Below, in pieces: positions 38,047 to 50,407 of a DNA stretch of 59,639 bases. The notes under the pieces are model-generated. The model saw nothing but the letters and a program-made list of their open reading frames with translations. It did no database searches and was not told the DNA's origin. Position 1 is the stretch's first letter; every line of letters begins with the position of its first letter. Source of the stretch: Zygnema cylindricum (lineage: Eukaryota > Streptophyta > Zygnematophyceae > Zygnematales > Zygnemataceae); assembly GCA_037447655.1 (NCBI GenBank), contig JBBHKE010000087.1, positions 25,601-85,239 of the forward strand. The letters run 5' to 3'. A program made the position numbers and the translations under genes.

Positions 38047-38753
38047 CATAGTTGTCCTATTCGTACGGATTTTGACTTTTTCCCGAAAACTACGTAGTAT
38101 TCGTTACTTTCATACCGTTCGTTAGTTTTCGCTGTATGATGTACGAAAACGTACGGAAATCATCCCCTTAACCCTAAAAAATCCTTAAAAAATCCTAAAA
38201 ACGTACGAAAACGTATTAAAATGTACGTCACTGTACGACATGTGTACCCTAAAAAACCTACGAGTACGGATAACGTAAGGCAGCTATACTGTATTTTACC
38301 GGAATGTACGAAATGCACGGGAAGTACCCTAAACACCCTAAAATCCCCCCATCACTAGCCCTAAAAGCACTGAAATATACGGACACCGTACGTATATGTA
38401 CGAAAAATGTAAGTCCGTATAACTAAAATATACTTAAAAGTACGAAAATGTACCCTAGAAATCTCAAAAAAATAACCATCAAAAGTACGACAAAATACGG
38501 ACACTGTACGTAAATGTACAAATAATAGTTGGCTGTTTAACATTAATATTTGAGAACGCACAAGAATGTACCCTAAAATTCCTCAAACCCCCTAAAAGTA
38601 CTGAAATGTACAATAATAGTACGCAAAAGTACGAAAATGTACGGGTACATAGTCAGGTACGCATTTAACAACATTTTTTTCATCGTTAAATGCGTATCGT
38701 GCGTAGTATTCGCGCGTTCGTTTCGTGCGTATTATGCGCACGGGACAACTATG
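38047..38753. mobile_element. hAT-3 element, copy b
   Basis: 707 bp, ends CATAGTTGTCC and GGACAACTATG, flanked by CTCTCTGC/CTTTCTGC (seven of eight). The interior is a diffuse array of GTACG words and CCCTAAAA-like words. No open frame of note. Confidence 0.8.
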
Positions 38754-38761
38754 CTTTCTGC

Positions 38762-39330
38762 AAGTGAGAAGTCTGATAAATCAGCATCAAACGAGCTTTT
38801 AGCTAGCCGACGGACATGTTTTGTCCTAAAGCCGAATGTTTGGACTTCGGATAAAATTCTGTCGCGCTACTGCGTCGTTTGAAAGCGCATCTCTGTTTTG
38901 TCTGCACTCGTCGAAGGAGACAAACTTAACTCCAGAAAAGCCAAAATCTGCTTTTGTCTGTTTCCGATTCTTTTGCTGCATGGTTGTCCTATGATTTCTG
39001 AGGAAAATCACGACAAAAAAAAAACGTGGCCCAGTGGGGACCTATGTTAGCATATTAATGTACGGAATCATTTGAGGATCTTGTCTGCTTCATCGATATT
39101 TTTGAAACGGTCGATTTGAATTGTCATTTTCCTTCAGGACAAAATGTTGAACAACGCTGGAGCGCAATCTCCAGATATTGTCTGTAGCGCACAAAAACAG
39201 CTTGCAAACGGACGGTTTAAAATTGTTTGTTTGATTTCAGAGTGACGTGTCATAACTGTACGGAGAGTGCTGTCGTATCTGTACGGGAAGGCGTGCCGTA
39301 TCTGTACAAAATAATCCGATGGTCAGCAGC
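38762..39330 (-). repeat. R3 repeat, copy c (reverse orientation, partial)
   Basis: Reverse complement resembles the first part of R3 copies a and b, including the segment with AGGACGATTCAAAT, GCAGACAAGAT and CACTGGGCCACGTTTT. Not coding. Confidence 0.5.
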
Positions 39331-39745
39331 CGGGATGTGACTGACGGAATAAATATTTGTCGGGTTATTTTGTCGTTTTGTTTTGATGAAGTATGGAGCG
39401 TACGCTACACCGCAAGCAAATACGAGATACGGACAGAAATGTACTTGCTGAAAAGCGCTATATTCTTTCGCTGTTTAACGGTATATATGTACGAAACTCT
39501 AGACTTGTGCCTGTGCTTGATCGATTCTGTCCGTACAAATACTGATCTGACGACTATGAGGGCTTTACGGACGTTGACGTGTGACTGGCCATAGGCTCAA
39601 AAAATAGGACAACTGTAAAATATTTGACAGGTTTTGGAACTGAACAACACGTATGCAAGTAGACATCAAGTTTTTTTTTTGTTTTTTGCAAATTCACGTT
39701 TTCAGGACGCAATAGATTACCGCTCAATTTTTTTGAAACTGCTAA
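39331..39745. other. Intergenic DNA before H3
   Basis: One 91-codon plus-strand frame with no recognisable motif; nothing supportable. Confidence 0.45.
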
Positions 39746-40521
39746 GGCTGCGGCCCCATGTAGTTGTAACTTAGCGTACTTACTTTGTATTTTAGCGCGG
39801 ATCCGGCGGACCCGGATTTCAAGTGTCTCTATGTGTTCATTCGAAATTGTTACTTAAGTTTGTGACAATTGTATACGTCGACAACGCCCGTGACGGATGT
39901 CACCGTATACAATTTGTGATGACGCACCATATTTTTTTGTAACTTTTTGAAGTGTCGCAAGACACATCGTACTTTTTGAAACGATTTGCGGATTTGGTAT
40001 GTCGCATGTCTTTGCGTGACATCGTTGACGTAGAGCCTTGCACCCGTGGCTGTGCAAAATCCAAAATGCCTTTGCGTAAACCTCTCCCGTCCGGCCGCCA
40101 TTACTTCGCAGATTTTTCAACTTTGCGTGAAATGACACTGCAGCGTCGAGACCCCTCCAAAAAAAGAACCGTACAACATGCAAGCCGACAAAAACAAACA
40201 AACCCTGTACTTTTTTTTTTCGTCAAAAACTTCTAAAATCTTTTCACGCGTGGGAATATATTTTTAGATTGGTGTAGACGGATTTGCTTAGGTTAAAACA
40301 CATTGTCGATGTGTTTTATGATAATTTTGAAAATGACGTGACAGTGGGTCGAAAAAACGCAACACGACAAATTTTCGTACATCCTAAGTTCAAGAATGAC
40401 GCAAATTGTACTCTACAAATTTGCAATTTCTTCGTACGGTCGCAACTTAGGCAGTACGGCGCTAAGTTATATAGGAAAACGACAGAAAAAAACCCGAACT
40501 TAGCCACATGGGGCCGCAGCC
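39746..40521 (+). mobile_element. Harbinger-like element H3 (uninterrupted)
   Basis: 776 bp with ends GGCTGCGGCCCCATGT and ACATGGGGCCGCAGCC and a perfect TAA duplication (39743-39745 and 40522-40524). It is the best reference copy for the family, having no nested insertion. Non-autonomous: open frames of up to about 120 codons do not match a transposase. Confidence 0.85.
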
Positions 40522-40942
40522 TAATTCTTAGGGAGCTTCCCACATGCACTTTATTTTATCCTATTTTGTTTTTTGTTGATGAAGTTAAGGTAAAAGCGGA
40601 CAAATGCGATTCCCCAATTCGCATTCGCGGGCAATTTCTTAAAATAATATAAATGTTATTAATATTGTTTCTTCTAGTACTAAGTGACACGTGTAACAAA
40701 TCAACAGGTCCTTCAAAGGTTCCCGCGGCCTTCCCAAGCACTGCCCTTTTGGCCTTTTGCAGGTCTATTTTCGTTTAGATCCTTTTTTTCAAAAAGAGCG
40801 TCTCATGAGACGGAAGTGGTCCCAATAGGGCCCAATCCAAAATCGTGCCGTACAAATAAAATGCCATGAACGACAAAATTAAACCGAAAAAAGCTTAATG
40901 GTTTAGATAGCGACAAATATAGGGAACTTTAGCACTAATTAT

Positions 40943-41829
40943 TAGTGTTGTGTATCGGTAAGCATTTACCTATAACCGATATGGACCTTTTTTAGGGTTC
41001 CCGATAATCGATATATTGGTTCGATATATCGCTATCGGTCTTATCGCCGATAAGTAACCGATAATATAGGTTACTTATCGGCGATAACACCGATAACGAT
41101 AACTATCAGCGATAAATGTACGGTCCGTACATATAAATGTACGGTATGTACACTCAGCTGTACGTCTTATTCCCCGGACTCGCAGAAAGTATAGTAGCCG
41201 CCATGACGTCTGTACGGTTTTGGTACGGATCCAATAAAAACGATGTACCTTTCACATCCGACGCCATGGCTTTGTCCCTTTATTCCTTGGGATCCACTAG
41301 ACACCTGCCACGTGTCAATCTGTCAGATTTTTTGGCGTAAGCTGCCAAAAGAGCCATTCCGGGATGCCAACGCTCACATTGGCCGTCCGCTTTTACTTTT
41401 TAACTCCACGTCGTCCGTTCGATTCTGGCGGCGCGCAGAATATTATTTTGCGTCCGTTGTACTTTGTGTCCGCCTTCCTTTTTCCGTTCCGTGTTCACCA
41501 GTTTGTCTGTAAATTCCGTATGTCGCCGTAAAAAAAAATTGTTTAGTTAACCGGCCAACATTTTCTGTTTTGCGTTGTCCGTAATAATTTTCAGTTAAAT
41601 AGTTACGGAACACATTCGTATACGTGGCATGCCATTCTATATATTGTAAATAGTATAATACAATATTTAATAAGGTAATATAGTATGCGTACTATATATT
41701 TTTATAGTTATCGCCGATATGGAATTTGTTGGTCTCGGACCGACATATCAGTTCCTCTGACCGTTCGATAACCGATAACTATCGCTATCGGTGTTATCGC
41801 GATAAGTTTTTTACCAATACACAACACTA
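40943..41829. mobile_element. hAT-1 element, copy c
   Basis: 887 bp, exactly the length of copy a. Ends TAGTGTTGTGTATCGG and CCAATACACAACACTA, flanks CTAATTAT/GTAATTAT (seven of eight). The 89-codon frame at 41243-41512 differs from that of copy a by about a dozen residues. Confidence 0.85.
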
Positions 41830-41837
41830 GTAATTAT

Positions 41838-42288
41838 GTACAACACTTTACTGTTCTGTAGTTACGCTTGAAATCAACCCGATGCATATAGACGATATCT
41901 ATAGTTTTGATCTTTAGCTGGGCGTAGTTTGAGGCTTTAGCGTCTAGGTTAGTTTGTGGTGTTTCAATAGTTTGGTTTTGTTGTACTTGCTTTCTTTATT
42001 TCCTTTTAGGCTTTTCACTCATTTTTGTTGTGTTTTTAGTCCTTTAGGATTTTAGTCCTTTAGAATTTTAGTCTTTAACGTTTATTGGTCATCAATACTT
42101 TTGAGTGACAATCATACTTTGTACTTTGATGGTATTACCATCGCGTTCTTGGAAATAACATGTTTTTTAAATCACGAGGAATAATAGAAAATCAAGATTC
42201 ACGAAAATTGCCTTTGAAATTTTTGAAGAATGATTTCGACCCAAACATGGGAATCTGAGACGTTTTTTTTAGAGTTTTAGAGGTTTTA
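41838..42288. other. Intergenic DNA between hAT-1c and H4
   Basis: AT-rich with short TTTTAGTC repeats. No coding or mobile feature seen. Confidence 0.45.
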
Positions 42289-42593
42289 GGGTGTGTTCCC
42301 ATGTGATAAAGTAAGGGTTCTTTAATAGAGCCTGCAACGGAAAAATCTGATGACGTACAACAAAACTGCGAAAAACCATGGTACATTTTGCGTCATTTTG
42401 AAACTTTAAATATACTACAGCTTGCCGTCTTGTTATTTTAGACCCATTGCCACGTCAAAAAACGTCATGTTCAAACTTTATCTGAAAAGGTCACGCGAGT
42501 CGATTTGATTTAAAGTAAAGCATGTCGAACGATTAGGATTATGTGTTTGCTCGTGTTTTAAACTTTCAAAACATTTTTTTTAAATGAAAAGTA

Positions 42594-44251
42594 CACCGTG
42601 GATCGCAATTAGCGTTATGTACGCTAATTCTACCGTCCCAAATTTTGACCCTATCACCCTAAATAGAGTACATTATTCTACATTATTCATAACATAATTT
42701 AAGGTACTTTTTGAATCAGTGTAAACAACTCTAATATAGTGTCGTTTTAAATAGTGTGGCGTACGATCGGTGTGTGATCGTGCAAAATTATAATTTATTG
42801 ACTAAAAAAATATAAAAAATGATTCAGTACAAGCCGTTATCATGTAACTGTGTTTTCACAAACCGTGTAGTGCAAGCGTCATAATGACGTGAAACTTTAC
42901 ATTTTGTCAGATTCTCTACGGCTACCTAATTTACAATAGAGATATCAACGCGGATAATTAGTACGGAAGGAAACGCAAATTAGAGTTATTGATAGATTAG
43001 AGTAAAACTTGTTTTTGAAAAAAAATGATTACACAAATTGGAGTTGATAACTCTAATTATTTTTTTTCATTTTTTTTATTCTAATAATTTCTTTACTCTA
43101 ATTACTAGTGCTGTGTATCGGTAAGGATTTGCCGATAACCGATATGGATCTTTTTTCGGGTACCCGATAATCGATTTATTGGTACGATATATCGTTATCG
43201 ATGTTATCGCCGATGAATAACCGATATTTATCGGTATTTATCGGCGATAACACCGATATCGATAACTAGCAGGGATATATGTACGAACCATACATATAAA
43301 ATGTACGGTCAGTCTCCTCTACGGTAGTGTAAAGACCGCCAATGAGTTTTTTCAAATGATTACCACGCAGCTTCAGTATCTCCTGTTTTTTTTTTTTCTT
43401 CCTACAAAAAACGCGCTAGAAATTAGCAGGTCCGTCTGATTTCCGTTCATGTGACATATGTGTGCCTAACACGTGGAACGAGAACATTTTTCCTCAACTT
43501 CACAATCATTTTGATTTGGAAAATCATGAAATTTGTTGACATAGTTTTTTGACGTCTATTCTAATATAACGGCAACATCTTGACCGTTTGTCAAGATCCA
43601 TACATTATGTACTAAACTGTAAGGTTTTGGTATGGATTCAAAAAACGATGTACTTTTCACACTCGACGCCATGGGTTTGTCTCTTTCTTCTTTGAGATCC
43701 ACTAGAAACCTGCCACGTGTCAATCTGTCAACTATTATGGCATAAGCCGCCAAAAAAGCCATTCCGTGACGTCGCCGCTCACGCCGGCCGTCCGCTTTTA
43801 TTCTCTCATTCCAAGTCGTTAATTCGATTCCGACGACGTGCAGAATGCTATTTTGCGTTCGTTGTACTTTGTGTCCGCCGTCCTTTTCCCGTTCCATGTT
43901 CACCAGTTTATCGATACAATTTCGTATGTTGTTGTAAAATTACGGTTCAGTTAACCGCCCAACGTTTTCTGTGTTGCGTTGTCCGTGATAATTTCAAGTT
44001 AAATAGATACAGAACAGATTAGTATACGCGGCATGCCACGCTATATAATGTAAATGGCATAATAGAATATATATAAGGTACTATAGAATGCGTACTATAT
44101 ATTTTTAAAGTTATCGCCGATATGGAATTTGTTGGTCTCGGATCGATATATCGGGACCACTGACCTTTCGATAACCGATATCTATCGGTATCGGTGTTAT
44201 CGCGTTATGTTTTTCACCGATACACAACACTACTAATTACGATTCGCGGTG
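42594..44251. mobile_element. TA-flanked MITE M4, interrupted by hAT-1 copy d
   Basis: Ends CACCGTGGATCGCAATTAGC and ATTACGATTCGCGGTG with TA on both sides, inserted in H4. The hAT-1 element lies just before the right terminal repeat; without it the MITE would be about 525 bp. Confidence 0.8.
43106..44232. mobile_element. hAT-1 element, copy d, nested in M4
   Basis: 1127 bp, TAGTGCTGTGTATCGG to CCGATACACAACACTA, with perfect target duplication CTAATTAC (43098-43105 and 44233-44240). The MITE terminal repeat resumes directly after the duplication. No transposase recognised. Confidence 0.88.
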
Positions 44252-44849
44252 TAGTTTATGTTTTTATTTTTTTGCAGCCTGTGCAGACTTTTTTCCGCAC
44301 ATTGTTTTATGCACAGAGGCAGCAGAGGGGTCCGAGCAACAGATTCCATTTCGCAAAAGCGAAGTTAATAAATACGCCTCCCTCCCTCTCCCTCTCGTAT
44401 TTCCAGTTAAATTTCTCATTTTTTGGAGTGAAATACGACAATATCGGTATGCAATAAAGGAGCTTTGAAAAACGATTCTTTTGAATACATTTGGGCATAT
44501 TTTGAGGGCAAGTCGAGTGAGAGAAGTTGAAAAAATGAAATTGTCAAGCCATGGCCGAAAGTTTTTTAATCAATTACGTCGACCTTACCACAAGTGAGCA
44601 AGACGTCATAACGTCGCAAAACCCTCAACATATACAATGTCACAAAAATTGGACGTTATTTTGTAAATTGTCGCGAGTTTTGTAATCGTCTTCAAACGTC
44701 ACAAATTTTACCCACGTTTACAGCCGTCACATTTAAGTGTAACTATTTCGTTTTCGAACATAGGAACATTCTGAGAAGCTGTACGGATAAATTTCACTAA
44801 AAAACAAAGTAGCAATATTAAGTTACGGCTACATGGGAGCACATCCTTA

Positions 44850-45428
44850 AAGCTATTTAGGATTTGTAAGGTTTTTTAGGGTTCTTTAGAGTGGAGTCCA
44901 ATTGTAAGGGCTAGGACAGGTGTGCGCAAAATTGCACTATTTATTGTCGTTTTGCGCGCGTATTTAATGAGAGAGCGTTTCCCCGCGCAATCCACTAAGC
45001 GGCAACTCAACTTTTCAATTAGCTTTAAATCCGTTAAGAAAGTCGAATTTAGTCTAAGTATTGAGCAAATTGCCAATCCAAATTGTACTCCACACGAACT
45101 AAAAGAAAGAGAGAGTGAAATCAAGGTTAAAATAGATTTAAGAATTCACATATGTACCGTACATTTACGTTCGTCATAAATTAATACGACAATTGTCAAG
45201 CTTTGGAATCACTATTTGCGACAGTTGAATGTTACGCTGTACAATATTTAGGGAACAATAACATTCCAAATGTTTGTTTTCCTATTTGCTGTCCTATTTA
45301 CTGTCTGTGGAACTATTACATAGGAATGGACAAAAAAGAAGTGAAATAAACTAAAGTTGCAAGATAGATAATAAGACAAAAACGATAAAGGATGGCGAAA
45401 GTATTGATGGGAAGGCGAGAAATGAACG
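44850..45428. other. Intergenic DNA between H4 and H5
   Basis: An 85-codon plus-strand frame (44922-45179) has no known motif. Nothing else supportable. Confidence 0.4.
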
Positions 45429-45431
45429 TAA

Positions 45432-46211
45432 GGGTGTGTCCCCATGTACTCGTTACTTAGCGAATTTACTCTGTATTTTAGCGCAGATCCGCCGGACCCG
45501 GTTTTCAAGTGTCCTTATGTCTGTAATGACGAAATCGTAACTTACGCTTGTGACGATTGTATACGTCGACAATACATGTGACGGTTGTCAACGTCGACAA
45601 TCTGTGGTCGCACGATATTTTTTGTACCTGCGTGTGACGTCGCATGTCTTACCGTGACATTGTAGACGTATCGCCTTCTAGCCTGTGCAATTTCACGGTC
45701 GAAGATGAGGCGCTTTGCCTTCGCGTCTCTTGTCCGGTCGACGTGAAATGGCATCGGAATTTGAAGACCCTTGCAAAAAAAAAAATCCGTACTAGACGAA
45801 AACGGACAAATCCAAACAAATTGTGTACTTATCTTTGTCTTATTAGAACGCAAACGGACAAAACATAGCGAACTATGTACTTTTCTTTGTCCTTGGAAAT
45901 CGTAGGATTTTTGTCGAAATTTACGGCACGCGCGAAAATATGTTCCTATTTGTCAATCGAAAAAACCTTATTTTAAATCACATCGCGCATGTGTTTTAAA
46001 GATAAGGTTGAAGATGACGTTTTTTGTCGTCGAAGTGGGTCGAAAAGCACAAGACGACATTTTTTCGTACATCCTAAGTTCAGGGATGACGCAGATTGTA
46101 CTCTACAAATTTGTGATTCCTTCGTACGGTTGCAACTTAGGCAGTACTGCGCTAAGTTTTACGGCAAAACGACAGGAAAAAACCCTTACTTATGCACATG
46201 GGGACACACCC
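45432..46211 (+). mobile_element. Harbinger-like element H5
   Basis: 780 bp, ends GGGTGTGTCCCCATGT and ACATGGGGACACACCC... reading inward, with perfect TAA duplication (45429-45431 and 46212-46214). Shares ACGTCGACAA and GTACTCTACAAATTTG stretches with H3. No transposase. Confidence 0.88.
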
Positions 46212-46343
46212 TAAGAGCCTCCGGGACCAATGTCCTTTTTTTTTTCCAGCTATGCCCTACGGGCAAATTTGAAATTTTATGTTTAATATTGTACGGCTGG
46301 TTGAAGGATCGCACTTGCGATTCTCATATTCTTCACGTGCGAA

Positions 46344-46344
<1 letters not shown>

Positions 46345-46411
<67 letters not shown>
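46345..46411. repeat. (TA)n microsatellite
   Basis: About 67 bp of uninterrupted TA; the 237-codon frame running through it is a repeat artefact. Confidence 0.95.
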
Positions 46412-46414
<3 letters not shown>

Positions 46415-47274
46415 AAAATCTGTACGACATTACGCGCATGCGCGAATTTGAATCCCCCTATCGTCAAATATGCTCCCACGTGTGAATATCTGGTACGGAA
46501 ATGTGAAACCGGCTTCTTACTTGATAGCCCATTCCCACCAGAGCATTCGAGTTTCTGTGAACTCATCGGAAAAAGTACACGCTTCGACGTCATCAAACAT
46601 AGGCGCGAAAACAAACTTGCAGTATTGAATGTTCGAAGGACGACGACGGTGGTTCAAAGTCATGCAGTTGTTTCGCGTGAGTACAATGAATTAATGAAAT
46701 AGCCGTTCGGATGTTGTTTTGGCTACGTCAGCCCTTCGGCGAAATACGCGACTTTAACCCGACTTCAATATCCGGCAATATTTTGAGGAAGCTCGAATGT
46801 ACGGTTTTCATAGAAAGTGGTACATTATTCCAACGTTCGTCTGTTGCGGAAGTGAATTTTTTAGGCTATGAATGAAAGGATCGCCGTTCGACAAATAAAA
46901 AGAAAGTTTCGCACGTACATAGGATTTTAAAAGTTTCATATGTTATCATAATTATGAAAATCATCGGAATGGGAAATGATCCGGTGGGAATAGGATATGA
47001 GTTGGCACGAGCTATTCTTCGTTTCCTTTACCGTACACATTTACCGTACAGAATTTACTGTACAATTATGTACGATTTCGGAGTCCAGTCTCTACATGTC
47101 AGATTTTCAGTAAATGCGTCAAGGCGGTACGACCTTCGAATGTGAATTTGGGATCTTGCATTCTCCGTACGGCAAAAAAAATCTACATTAGCACCTTTTA
47201 TTTCATCGAAATTTATTTAAATAACAATATGCCAAAAGACGTAAATGATTACAAAAAAAACTAAAAATTCGATG
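46412..47274. other. Intergenic DNA
   Basis: No recognisable gene or element between the TA microsatellite and hAT-3 copy c. Confidence 0.45.
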
Positions 47275-47282
47275 TCTACTTG

Positions 47283-48500
47283 CATAGAAGTCCAATTCGT
47301 ACGGATTTGGACTTTTTTTCGAAAACTACGTAGTATTCGCCAGTTTCGTAAATTTCGTAAAATTCGTACGTCTCAACTGTACGAAAAATTGTACGGGCAT
47401 TTAAAAAAAAGAGACGTTGCTTCATTTGCGCGCGCGTATTTTTATCTGTACTCCACTCTTTCATTGGAGATGCCATAAATTTTCGCCGCTAGACGCTACA
47501 GAGGTTCGCTGAATTTTTTAAACGCGCCGTAAATTCCGCCGCTTGCCGCTAGGTCGATGAAATTTTTAAAGGGGCCGTAAATTCCGCCGCTCGCCGTTAG
47601 TATGATGAACTTTTCAGTTTTTACCTTTTAGGCATAGTTGTTCAAATCGCACTATTTTTTCCTTTTTTGCGATTGAAACGTATAATTCGTGACTTTTGAA
47701 AAAATCGCAAAAAAACGTGTACTGTTAACTGGAACTGAAATTTTACGGGAACCTGTAAACTAATTACTGTAACTGCACATTTTTTTACGACTATGTACGG
47801 AATAAAACGGGAAATATGCGTCGCACTTATTGGTACTTTCTGTTCAGTGAACTGAACAAAAATACCATGGAAGTTGTACGTTATATAATCGAAAATGTAC
47901 GGACATTTTCAAAAAGAAACGTTGAACGTCACGATAATTTCGCGCGTTCAGTTTGAAATTTGTACGGGCGTCTTCTTCAATTTTTTATGACAGAAGACGC
48001 CATGGAACAGAGATGAAGTTGCTGCAAATGTTACCTTTCGTAGCATTCGAACCCGGGTATTTCATTAGGGAAGCGTACCCTAAGGCGAATGATAGACATT
48101 TGGTAAAGTCGTTGAGATGCCATCGCAATGTGTCATAAAACTATAAAGAGTTTATTATTTTACCGCTCATTTAACGGGAAAAACTTGCAAACTGCGTTTA
48201 TATGTAATAGTTTTTTGTTTTTTTTATGTACGGAATAGTACGGAAGGAAATTCATTAACGATTTTTTGCGATTTGATCAAAAGGTTCAATGCGTTTGTTA
48301 CGTATAATTCGTCACGTACGGTACGTTCGCACTAATCGCCGTGAACAACTATGCTTTTAGGGTATTGAATATTTAAAATTTTTGAAATCTGAAACTCAAA
48401 ATAAGGTACGAGTTTTAAAAATTGCTAAATCGTTTGATGCGCACTTTACGTAGTAATCGTTAGTTTAATCCGTGCGTGTTATGCGCATGGGACTTCTATG
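47283..48500. mobile_element. hAT-3 element, copy c, carrying a nested family member
   Basis: Ends CATAGAAGTCC and GGACTTCTATG with perfect 8-bp duplication TCTACTTG (47275-47282 and 48501-48508). 1218 bp, of which 721 bp plus a duplication belong to copy d. Interior shares CGAAAACTACGTAGTATTCG with copy b. Confidence 0.88.
47633..48353. mobile_element. hAT-3 element, copy d, nested in copy c
   Basis: Ends CATAGTTGTTC and GAACAACTATG with perfect 8-bp duplication CTTTTAGG (47625-47632 and 48354-48361). 721 bp, resembling copy a (17764-18450). No coding capacity. Confidence 0.88.
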
Positions 48501-48508
48501 TCTACTTG

Positions 48509-49898
48509 CAAGCGTATTGTTCCGTTACAGAACAGTCAAATATTTTACATTTGTCGTATTATTTGAGCCTATCGCCAGACACCAAAACATCCGTAAAATT
48601 CGTGGGTGTTGTCAGATTTTCAATTATACGGACAATTGTACGAATTTGTTCAAAAATTACATTTGTGCCGCTTACAGCCGGCACGGTGTGGCGCAAGCAT
48701 ATTATTCCGTACAATGTGTACAGTTAAAAGAAAAAAACGTTTTTCAGCAAGTAGCAAAAAAGCTTGCAAGAGGTGGTGCAGCGTACGACTCACACGTCAT
48801 CAGACGCAAGCGACAAAAAAATTCGACAAATATTCAATAGCTTTTTAGGGTTGAGCCAGTCAATTCCAGCAGCTGGCAAGCGCTTGCTTCCGTACAGTCT
48901 CGACAAACAATTGTGAAATCAAAACTGAAAATTTGAGACCGTACGTTTGCAAGCTGGCTTTATGTAAGACAGGCGTGTCGTTTATAATTTGTCCTTAATA
49001 TAAAGGACGATTCAAAAATCGGCTGTTTTTTAATATCGAGAGAGCAGACAAGATGCCGAGAGGATTTTGTACAGTAGGGTAGTTTAGGCACCACTGGGGC
49101 CACATTTCTTTTTGTCATATCTGTCCACATCAATCACAAGGAAAACATGCTGCAAAAGACTTCAAAGCCTAATAAATGAACTGTACAGTGGCATTTTGGC
49201 TTCTTTGGAGCTCAATTTGTCTGCTCTGACACATGTGTACAAAGCAAAGATCCGATTTCTGTAACGTACAGTTGCATTAGCAGGACAGTAAATTTTTTTA
49301 AATCCCAAACATTCTGCTACAGGACAAAATAATTCTGGCAATCAACGGCTAGCGAAATGTTCGCTTAAAGCTGATTCATCAGATCTCTCATGCGCATTAA
49401 AAAAGGAAGGTAGAGAATCAACGGCCAAAAATCAATTCCTATCAAATTTCCATCGGACCGCTACAATCGGTGCACTTCTATTATTATGTTACCAGAAAGC
49501 TGCTGAATGGGGTTAACCCTAATAAGCGTGGCGGGCTATCTGTGTAAATTTAACTAGGCCATTGTCAGGTATGAATCGACGGAAAAATAATAAAACATAG
49601 TTCTATCCAGCTGGCAGACCATTCACACTTTACAGCTTTGAAGTCGTCTGCCACGTGTTGCATTTTTTTAACTGCGGCCTTTCAATACGATTGGCGGAAA
49701 AGGCACGGATAGTTGAAATTTCTCGTGAAACTGTCGGAAGAGGAGGCAGTCTGGTCAACGTCTAGGGACTTTATAACCGGCGTGGTAAAGTATAGTGTGG
49801 TCACAGCAAAAAAACAAATTGATTTCCGTACCGATATGTACTGTACTATATCGAATTTGCCATGGCGATATCATTTTTCAAATGGTAAACTCATAAAC
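48509..49898 (+). repeat. R3 repeat, copy a
   Basis: Matches 51530-53160 in order: ACATCCGTAAAATTCGT near the start, CACTGGGGCCAC, CTGCAAAAGACTTCAAA, TATCCAGCTGGCAGACCAT, GTGAAACTGTCGGAAG and AATGGTAA.CTCATAAAC at the end. Copies are diverged and no frame is shared. MITE M5 abuts its end at a TA. Confidence 0.7.
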
Positions 49899-49900
49899 TA

Positions 49901-50377
49901 ACACCGTGAATCGTAATTAGCGTAAAAAAATAATTAGTGTAGAACAAAATTAATTTGGGTTTTTTCGTTTTCTCCAAAAAAAAAAATACTCTAATTTATC
50001 AAAAATTATAATTTGGGTTTCTTTCCATAATATTTATCCGCGCTGAATATCTTTCGGTAAATTAGGTGCACGTGCCGAATCTGACAAAGCGTACATTTTC
50101 GCGTCATTATGACGTAACAGGCGGTTTGTGAAAACGCAGTTACATGATAACGCCCTATATTAAATATTGTTCTGTATGTTTTTACTTAATAAAGTACAGT
50201 TTGCACGGCTAGACATCGACCGTACGCCACACTATCTAAAACAGATCTAGATAAGAGTTGTTGACGATAAATTCAAAAGTACCCTAAATAATGTAAAGAA
50301 AAATTTAGAGTTATATGTTCTATTTAAGGTTTTAGGGTCAAAAGTAGGGGCGACGAAATTAGCGTCGCTAATTACGA
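49901..50377. mobile_element. TA-flanked MITE M5
   Basis: Ends ACACCGTGAATCGTAATTAG and ATTACGATTCATGGTG, TA on both sides (one extra A at the left end). 477 bp, inserted at the end of R3 copy a, whose paralogue at about 53150 lacks it. Confidence 0.8.
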
Positions 50378-50407
50378 TTCATGGTGTACAGTGTTATGTC
50401 TCTGTGT

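Larger units (their letters stand above)
42289..44846 (-). mobile_element. Harbinger-like element H4 (reverse), doubly nested
   Basis: Ends GGGTGTGTTCCCATGT and ACATGGGAGCACATCC, perfect TTA duplication (42286-42288 and 44847-44849). The right arm reversed matches the left arm of H3 (GTAACTTA...TTTGT.TTTTAG). MITE M4 with its own hAT-1 insertion separates the arms, so three events are stacked. Confidence 0.75.

Noticed and set aside
38090-38650. Interstitial telomere array
   Set aside because: CCCTAAA-like words are irregular and separated by GTACG-rich sequence, not a tandem telomeric array.
45989-46702. 237-codon plus-strand gene
   Set aside because: It spans the right end of H5 and a TA microsatellite giving Ile-Tyr repeats; no domain on either side.
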